64,000 nucleotides of DNA from Kitasatospora sp. MAA4. Its GTDB lineage: Bacteria > Actinomycetota > Actinomycetes > Streptomycetales > Streptomycetaceae. The notes beneath the pieces are model-generated. The model was not told the DNA's origin and did no database searches. It saw only the letters and a list, made by a program, of their open reading frames with translations. The stretch covers positions 1 to 64,000 of the forward strand of contig NZ_JARZAI010000019.1 in NCBI RefSeq assembly GCF_029893355.1, read 5' to 3'. Numbering within the stretch: position 1 is the first letter of the stretch; each line of letters begins with the position of its first letter. Below, piece after piece: positions 58,477 through 64,000 of this stretch. The position numbers and the translations under genes are program-made.

Positions 58477-59967
58477 ATGAGCTCCCCCCATTCCTCCGGA
58501 GGAAAGTCGGGTCTACGGGCGAACGTCCTCGGGACCTTCGACACGATCGTGATGGCGGTGGCGGGCAGCGCCCCGGCGTACTCGCTCGCCGCGACCACGG
58601 CGACCCTGGCCGGGGCAGCCGGCCTGTTCTCGCCCGCCGCGCTGCTCTGGTGCGCGATACCGATGCTCGGCATCGCGTGGGCCTTCAACTACCTGGGCCG
58701 CATCGACGTCAACGCCGGTGCCAGTTACTCCTGGGTCGGGCGGGCGCTGCACCCCTCGCTGGGCTTCATGAGCGGCTGGGCGCTGGTCGTCTCGGCGACC
58801 CTGTTCATGGTCGCCGGCTCGCTGCCGGCCGGCACGTACACGCTCTCGCTCTTCTCGGCGGGCCTGGCCGGCAACACCGCGCTGGCCACCGCGGTCGGCG
58901 CCTGCTGGTTCCTGATCATGGCGGGACTGGTGCTGATGGGCGCGCGGATCACCGCGCACGCCCAGTGGATCATGACCGGCATCGAGATCGTGATCCTGGT
59001 CGTCTTCGGAGCGGCGGCCCTGATCCACGGCGGGTCCGCGGCGGTCTTCTCCTGGTCCTGGCTCTGGGGCTTCGGACACTTCGGCGGGGTGAGCGGCTTC
59101 GCGGCCTCGGCGCTGATCGCGGCCTTCTACTTCTGGGGCTGGGACGTCACCGCCAACCTCAGCGAGGAGACCAACAACAGCAAGCGCAATTCGGGCCTCG
59201 GCGGCCTGCTCGGCGTGGTCACCTCGTTTGCCATCTTCGAGGTGGTCACCATCTCGGTGAACCTGATCGTCAGCCAGAAGGACATCCAGGCCAACAGCAG
59301 CACCCTGCTCTCCGACCTCGGTGAGGCCGTCTGGCCGGGCTGGGGCGGCAAGGTGCTGGTGATCGCCGTGGTGCTGTCGACCGTCGCCACCCTGGAGACC
59401 ACGCTGATCCAGGTCTCCCGCTCGCTCTTCGCGATGGGCCGAGACCGCACGGTGCCCGCCGTCTTCGGCAAGTCGCACCTGCGCTGGCAGACCCCGTGGG
59501 TCGCGATCGCGGTGGTCGCCGGCGTCTCGCTGCTGCTGTTCATCGCCTCCAACGCGCTCGGTTCGGTCAGCACGATCCTGACCGCCGCGGTCAACGCCAT
59601 CGGCCTGCAGATCGCCTTCTACTACGCGCTGGCCGGCCTGGCGGTGGTGGTCGCCTACCGCCGGCTGCTCTTCAAGTCGCTCTCCAACGCGATCTTCATC
59701 GGCCTCTGGCCGCTGGCCGGCGCGGTCTTCATGGGCTTCGTCTTTGTCGAGGCGCTGTTCAGCTTCACCGGGCAGGAACTCTGGCTGGGCCTGGGCACGC
59801 TCGCCCTCGGCCTGATCCCGATGGGCTGGTACTGGACGAAGGGCAGCTCCTACTACCGTCCGGCGCGCCTGGACGCGACGGACGCCGACGCCGTCGAGGC
59901 CCGCTACGGGGACAGCGACCTGGCGCTGTCGGGCACCGGGCAGAACGGCCTGGCCACCGACCTGTGA
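58477..59967 (+). CDS. APC-superfamily amino acid permease
   Basis: A 496-residue membrane transporter with about 12-14 hydrophobic helices, starting VLGTFDTIVMAVAGSAPAYSLA, the APC helix-1 glycine-rich unwound region. YFWGWDVTANLSEETNNSKRNS is the helix-6 to loop region typical of this group. ATG at 58477 follows AGGAAAGG. Imports an amino acid or amine; specificity unknown. It has its own promoter and is followed by a double hairpin. Confidence 0.92.
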   Translation: MSSPHSSGGKSGLRANVLGTFDTIVMAVAGSAPAYSLAATTATLAGAAGLFSPAALLWCAIPMLGIAWAFNYLGRIDVNAGASYSWVGRALHPSLGFMSGWALVVSATLFMVAGSLPAGTYTLSLFSAGLAGNTALATAVGACWFLIMAGLVLMGARITAHAQWIMTGIEIVILVVFGAAALIHGGSAAVFSWSWLWGFGHFGGVSGFAASALIAAFYFWGWDVTANLSEETNNSKRNSGLGGLLGVVTSFAIFEVVTISVNLIVSQKDIQANSSTLLSDLGEAVWPGWGGKVLVIAVVLSTVATLETTLIQVSRSLFAMGRDRTVPAVFGKSHLRWQTPWVAIAVVAGVSLLLFIASNALGSVSTILTAAVNAIGLQIAFYYALAGLAVVVAYRRLLFKSLSNAIFIGLWPLAGAVFMGFVFVEALFSFTGQELWLGLGTLALGLIPMGWYWTKGSSYYRPARLDATDADAVEARYGDSDLALSGTGQNGLATDL

Positions 59968-59972
59968 CCCGC

Positions 59973-60028
59973 GGGGCCTGTCCCCACGACAGGCCCCTGG
60001 CGGGCCGCCCGCACCCGGGCGGCCCGCC
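59973..60028. terminator. Tandem hairpins after the APC permease gene
   Basis: GGGGCCTGTC/GACAGGCCCC (59973-59997) is directly followed by GGCGGGCCGCCCG/CGGGCGGCCCGCC (59999-60028), a 13-bp perfect stem. Confidence 0.8.
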
Positions 60029-60072
60029 GCCGCGTATCCCAACCCCCGACCCCAACTGGAGAGCGAGTCCCG

Positions 60073-61029
60073 GTGGCACGATCACGAAGCCGTCCCCAGG
60101 CGTCCCTCTACGATCCGACCCTCGGTGACCGGCTGCTCGCCGAGGCCCGCCAGGACGTCCTGGTCGGCCGCTGGCAGGGCGCCCGCGACCTGCTGCGCGA
60201 CACCGGCCGCGACTGGGACCGGCGCACCCACCGGGTCCGGCTGCTGGCCGACGCCGCCGCCGGCAACCGCACCGTCGAGACCTGGCAGGCCGCCGAGCCC
60301 GCCAACCCGGACGCCATGGTGCTGCGGGCCGAGACCGACGTGATGCGGCTCTTCAACGCCATCGCCGCAGGCCCCTCACCCACCCCCGACCGGGACGCGA
60401 TCGAACGCGAGCGGCTCGACCGGGTCGTCCGGATCTGCCTGCAGGCCGCGGGCGGCTACCCCGACGACCCGATGCCCTGGGTCTCCCTGCTGACCCTCGC
60501 GCGGCTGTACGCGGGCGGCCACCCGCAGTCCAACCAGTGGTGGCGCGAACTCCAGGCCCGCGACCGGGACAGCCGCGAGGGCCACCACCAGGTGCTGCGC
60601 CACATCTCCGCGCGCTGGCACGGCTCGCACTCCCAGATGTACGACTTCGCCTGGGACACCGCCTCCTTCGCCCCGCCCGGATCGCCGCTCCTCGCGCTGA
60701 CCCAGGCCGCCCGGGCCGAGCACTTCCGCTTCCTGCGGCAGAGCGGCACCGCCTCGGCGCTCAACCTCTCCCAGCACTGGAAGAGCGACGTCGCCCTGCG
60801 CGACCTGAACCGGACCTGCGAGCGCTGGTTGGCGCACCGCAGCTTCGAACTCGCCCAGGACGTCGCGGATCTCAACTGCGTCGCCCACGCGCTGGTGCTG
60901 GCGGGCATGATGGAGCAGGCCCGGGCGGTCTTCCAGGTGCTCGGAAACCGTCCCACCCTGGCGCCGTGGTCCTACACCGACGACCCGGAGGAACTGTTCC
61001 GCCGCTGGTACGAGCGCCTCGGGCGCTGA
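60073..61029 (+). CDS. Conserved helical protein of unknown function
   Basis: A 318-residue soluble protein, rich in Arg, Trp and Leu, with helical-repeat character similar to tetratricopeptide-like scaffolds (ARQDVLVGRWQGARDLLRDTG, MMEQARAVFQVLGNRPTLAPW). Not recognised as a named family. GTG at 60073 fits the family-like start but has only a weak ribosome binding site (GGAGAGCGAG). It lies just before the sensor phosphatase gene, 62 nt apart. Confidence 0.7.
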   Translation: MARSRSRPQASLYDPTLGDRLLAEARQDVLVGRWQGARDLLRDTGRDWDRRTHRVRLLADAAAGNRTVETWQAAEPANPDAMVLRAETDVMRLFNAIAAGPSPTPDRDAIERERLDRVVRICLQAAGGYPDDPMPWVSLLTLARLYAGGHPQSNQWWRELQARDRDSREGHHQVLRHISARWHGSHSQMYDFAWDTASFAPPGSPLLALTQAARAEHFRFLRQSGTASALNLSQHWKSDVALRDLNRTCERWLAHRSFELAQDVADLNCVAHALVLAGMMEQARAVFQVLGNRPTLAPWSYTDDPEELFRRWYERLGR

Positions 61030-61091
61030 GCGGGCCCAGGATCAGCCGTACCCACTCAGCCTCCGACAAACAGCGGGTAGACAATGGGCTC

Positions 61092-63803
61092 ATGGCCCGG
61101 TTGATGGCCCGATCCTCGGCCGACCTGCCCACCGGCCGAGGACGGCGGGGTGGGCGGCGGCCCCGGCCGCGCCTGCTGCGGTGGATGCGCAGTGTCGCGG
61201 GCCAGGTGTTCGCGCTGCAGGTGGTCGTCGTCCTGCTGCTCGTCCTGGCGGCGGTGCTGGCGCTCGTCCTGGAGTCGCACCGGGACAGCACCGCAGAGGC
61301 CCGCGACCGCTCGGTCGCCGTCGCCCAGACCTTCGCCAACTCGCCCGGGATCGTGGCCGCGATGCAGTCCCCGGACCCGACCGCGATCCTGCAACCCCGG
61401 GCCCAGGCGGCCCGGGTCGCCTCCGGGGTGGACTTCATCGTCGTGATCAACCCCGACGGCATCCGCTACACCCACCCCCTGACGGACCGGATCGGCAAGA
61501 AGTTCGTCGGCACCTACGAGCCGGCTCTGAACGGCCAGGTGGTGACCCAGCAGCTCACCGGCACCATCGGGCCGCTCGTGCAGGCCGTCGTCCCGATCTA
61601 CAACCCCGCCAACGGCCAGATCATCGGCGCGGTGTCCGCCGGGATCACCATCAGCAGGGTGAACGGCGTCGTCGACCACCAGCTGCCGCTGGTCTTCGGC
61701 ACCGCGGCCGGCGCGCTGGCGCTGGCGACGACCGGCACCGCGCTGGCCAGCCGGCGGGTGCTGCGCCAGACGCGCGGCCTGGGCCCGGCCGAGATGACCC
61801 GGATGTACGAGCACCACGACGCGGTGCTGCACGCGGTGCGCGAGGGCGTGCTGATCATCGGCGGGGACGGGGTGCTGCTGCTGGCCAACGACGAGGCGCG
61901 CCGCCTGCTGCGGCTGCCCGCCGACGCCGAGGGGCGCGCGGTCACCGACCTCGGCCTGGACGACGAGGCGGCCGAACTGCTGGCCTCCGGGCGCGGGGTC
62001 AGCGACCGGGTGCTGCTCACCGGGGACCGGCTGCTGGTGGTCAACATCCGCACCACCGACCGCAACGGCGGCCCGCCCGGCAGCGTGGCGACCCTGCGCG
62101 ACTCCACCGAGCTGCACGCCGTCTCCGACACCGCCCAGGCCGCCCGCCGCGGCCTCAAGCTGCTGTACGACGCCACGGTGGCCGTCGGCACCACGCTGGA
62201 CGTCACCCGGACCGCCGAGGAGCTCGCCCAGGTGGCCGTCCCGCGGTTCGCCGACTACGTCACCGTCGACCTGGCGGAGGTGGTCCTGCGCGGGGAGGAG
62301 CCGGCACCGAGCAGTGGCGCCCCGATGCGCCGGGTGGCGTTCAGCGGGGTGCGCGCCCGGTCGCCGTTCTACCCGGTGGGCGAGCTGATCACGATCCGCC
62401 CCGCCACCCCGCAGGCCTGGAGCCTGGAGACCGGGCGCGCGGTCCTCGACTCCGACCTGGCCTCCTCCACCGACTGGCTGGCCCAGGACCCCGAGCGGGC
62501 CGGACGGCTGCTGGAGTTCGGCGTCCACTCCGTGGTCCGGGTGCCGCTGCGGGCCCGCGGCGTGCTGCTGGGGATCGCCAAGTTCTGGCGCTCGGATGCC
62601 TCGGAGCGCTTCGACCAGGACGACCTGTCGCTCGCCGAGGAGCTGGTCGCCCGCGCCGCCGTCTGCGTCGACAACGCCCGCCGCTACACCCGCGAGCACG
62701 CCATGGCGATGACCCTGCAGCGCAGCCTGCTGCCGCACGGCCTGCCCGAGCAGAACGCCCTGGAGGTCGCCCACCGCTACCGGGCCGCGCAGGCCGGCGT
62801 CAGCGGCGACTGGTTCGACGTGATCCCGCTGCCGGGCGCGCGGGTCGCGCTGGTGGTCGGCGACGTCGTCGGCCACGGCCTGCACGCCGCCGCCACCATG
62901 GGCCGGCTGCGCACCGCGGTGCACAACTTCTCCACCCTGGACCTGCCGCCCGACGAGCTGCTCGGACACCTGGACGACCTGGTCAACCGCCTCGACCAGG
63001 ACCAGACCGCCCCCGGCGGCGCCGACGCCGTCACCGGCGCCAGCTGCCTGTACGCGATCTACGACCCGGTCTCGCGGATCTGCACGATGGCCCGGGCCGG
63101 ACACCCGCCGCCCGCACTGGTCCACCCCGACGGAACGGTCGAGTTCGCCGACGTGCCGGCCGGCCCGCCGCTGGGCCTGGGCGGCCTGCCGTTCTTCGCC
63201 GCCGACCTGGAGGTCCCCGAGGGCAGCCGCCTGGTGCTCTACACCGACGGCCTGGTGGAGGACCGCGAGCGGGACATCGACGAGGGCCTGGAGCTGCTGC
63301 GCCAGGCCCTGGAGTCCTCCGGCCCGGGCCCGGAGGAGACCTGCGAGGCGGTCCTCGCCGCCCTGCTCCCCGACCACCCCACCGACGACGTCGCCCTGCT
63401 GGTCGCCCGCACCCGGGTGCTGGCCGCCGACCGGATCGCCGAGTGGGACGTGCCCTCCGACCCCGCCGCCGTCTCCGACGCCCGCGCCGCCGTCAGCCGG
63501 CAGCTGGCGCTCTGGGGACTGGAGGAGATGGCGTTCGTGACCGAGCTGATCCTCAGCGAACTCATCACCAACGCGATCCGCTACGCGACCGAGCCGATCC
63601 GGGTCCGGCTGCTGCACGACCGGAGCCTGATCTGCGAGGTCTCCGACAGCAGCAGCACCTCCCCCCACCTGCGCTACGCCGCCACCATGGACGAGGGCGG
63701 CCGCGGACTCTTCCTGGTCGCCCAGTTCGCCGAACGCTGGGGCACCCGCTACACCGCGACCGGCAAGGTGATCTGGGCCGAACAGGCGCTGATCGGGGAA
63801 TAG
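61092..63803 (+). CDS. Membrane sensor / PAS / GAF / PP2C phosphatase fused to anti-sigma ATPase
   Basis: A 903-residue signalling protein. Parts in order: membrane helix near 37-60; extracytoplasmic DcuS/CitA-like sensor (about 62-195, VIYNPANGQIIGAVSAGI-like); second helix near 200-220; PAS (about 235-335); GAF (about 360-525); SpoIIE/PP2C phosphatase (about 545-765, GDWFDV, GDVVGHG, LYTDGLVE, DDVALLVAR); GHKL ATPase (about 785-900, ELITNAIRYA, GRGLFLV). It probably acts on an anti-sigma antagonist in response to an external ligand. ATG at 61092 and the ATG nine bases later are both possible. A hairpin follows. Confidence 0.93.
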   Translation: MARLMARSSADLPTGRGRRGGRRPRPRLLRWMRSVAGQVFALQVVVVLLLVLAAVLALVLESHRDSTAEARDRSVAVAQTFANSPGIVAAMQSPDPTAILQPRAQAARVASGVDFIVVINPDGIRYTHPLTDRIGKKFVGTYEPALNGQVVTQQLTGTIGPLVQAVVPIYNPANGQIIGAVSAGITISRVNGVVDHQLPLVFGTAAGALALATTGTALASRRVLRQTRGLGPAEMTRMYEHHDAVLHAVREGVLIIGGDGVLLLANDEARRLLRLPADAEGRAVTDLGLDDEAAELLASGRGVSDRVLLTGDRLLVVNIRTTDRNGGPPGSVATLRDSTELHAVSDTAQAARRGLKLLYDATVAVGTTLDVTRTAEELAQVAVPRFADYVTVDLAEVVLRGEEPAPSSGAPMRRVAFSGVRARSPFYPVGELITIRPATPQAWSLETGRAVLDSDLASSTDWLAQDPERAGRLLEFGVHSVVRVPLRARGVLLGIAKFWRSDASERFDQDDLSLAEELVARAAVCVDNARRYTREHAMAMTLQRSLLPHGLPEQNALEVAHRYRAAQAGVSGDWFDVIPLPGARVALVVGDVVGHGLHAAATMGRLRTAVHNFSTLDLPPDELLGHLDDLVNRLDQDQTAPGGADAVTGASCLYAIYDPVSRICTMARAGHPPPALVHPDGTVEFADVPAGPPLGLGGLPFFAADLEVPEGSRLVLYTDGLVEDRERDIDEGLELLRQALESSGPGPEETCEAVLAALLPDHPTDDVALLVARTRVLAADRIAEWDVPSDPAAVSDARAAVSRQLALWGLEEMAFVTELILSELITNAIRYATEPIRVRLLHDRSLICEVSDSSSTSPHLRYAATMDEGGRGLFLVAQFAERWGTRYTATGKVIWAEQALIGE

Positions 63804-63840
63804 CGGGTTTGCGGGTTTGCGGCATTCGGATGGGATCCCG

Positions 63841-63882
63841 CTCAGCTGCGAGCCCCTTCCCGCCTGCGGGCTGGCAGCTGAG
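63841..63882 (+). terminator. Hairpin after the sensor phosphatase gene
   Basis: CTCAGCTGC...AGCCC and GGGCT...GCAGCTGAG pair with one unpaired base on each side of the inner stem. It begins 38 nt after the stop. Confidence 0.7.
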
Positions 63883-63979
63883 AGAGCCGTTCCGCGTTGC
63901 CCGGAATCGCTCGCTACGGTTATTCAGTAGGAATTCCCGCCGGTAAATCTCCCTGTCCCTATTCCGTGAGGTCGACCCC

Positions 63980-64000
63980 ATGAGCCTGAGCATCCGCAAC
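63980..64000 (+). CDS. 5' end of a gene running out of the window
   Basis: ATG at 63980 with GTGAGG 10 nt upstream opens a frame MSLSIRN that continues past the edge. Too short to identify; the start is supported only by the ribosome binding site and spacing from the previous terminator. Confidence 0.35.

Overview
The window is about 64 kb of high-GC actinobacterial DNA, most consistent with Streptomycetaceae (Streptomyces or Kitasatospora). It has dense G/C third positions, GTG and TTG starts, a 2-methylisoborneol operon, an XRE/DUF397 cluster, a SpoIIE-type phosphatase fused to an anti-sigma-like ATPase, and many secreted hydrolases. It opens with the 3' end of a 5S rRNA gene, so a ribosomal RNA operon lies just to the left. 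No tRNA gene, CRISPR array or complete mobile element was seen.

Region by region. 0.3-12.2 kb: two paralogous modules, each a LysR regulator followed by a secreted M9 collagenase, face each other as an inverted pair. Between them lie a small unknown gene and a translationally coupled operon (unknown protein, MoxR-type AAA+ ATPase, HExxH/VWA protein). 12.2-14.3 kb: an IS200/IS605-type TnpB relic, then a long-form glyceraldehyde-3-phosphate dehydrogenase. 14.3-19.1 kb: an MBL-fold hydrolase divergent from an XRE / ImmA-IrrE protease / MAB_1171c-type membrane protein / amidase operon. 19.2-24.8 kb: a PP2C phosphatase, an orphan MASE1 membrane protein, a MmcQ/YjbR protein, a papain-like secreted protease, a bicovalent flavoprotein oxidase and a cold-shock protein. 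24.9-28.2 kb: the 2-methylisoborneol operon, with a family 2B encapsulin shell, a short-tailed 2-MIB synthase and geranyl-diphosphate C-methyltransferase. 28.7-35.8 kb: an AraC regulator and a four-gene cluster (GWD-order dikinase, ATP-grasp enzyme, macrolide-type glycosyltransferase, FAD monooxygenase) that looks like an undescribed small-molecule pathway. 35.8-37.3 kb: a lower-GC patch with a lipoprotein, a short gene and a gene fragment. 37.3-41.3 kb: a bi-domain GNAT, an anti-sigma-like ATPase, a HTH protein, an XRE/DUF5753 regulator, a DUF397 gene and a frameshifted DUF397 copy. 41.3-48.5 kb: a NarL-type two-component system, a cysteine-rich unknown protein, a lytic transglycosylase with a Ser/Ala/Pro tail, two GNATs and a PYROXD2-like oxidoreductase. 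48.8-51.1 kb: a leader peptide with a possible attenuator ahead of an ABC permease and binding protein that lack an ATPase. 51.3-64 kb: monomeric isocitrate dehydrogenase, a small unknown gene, a CaiB-type CoA transferase, an S53 protease, a superoxide dismutase behind a Nur-like box, an APC permease, an unknown helical protein and a 903-residue sensor phosphatase.

Themes: extracellular protein degradation (two collagenases, papain-like and sedolisin proteases), signalling through phosphatases and anti-sigma-like ATPases, and two compact natural-product loci. Many genes end in long perfect G/C hairpins, often shared by convergent neighbours.
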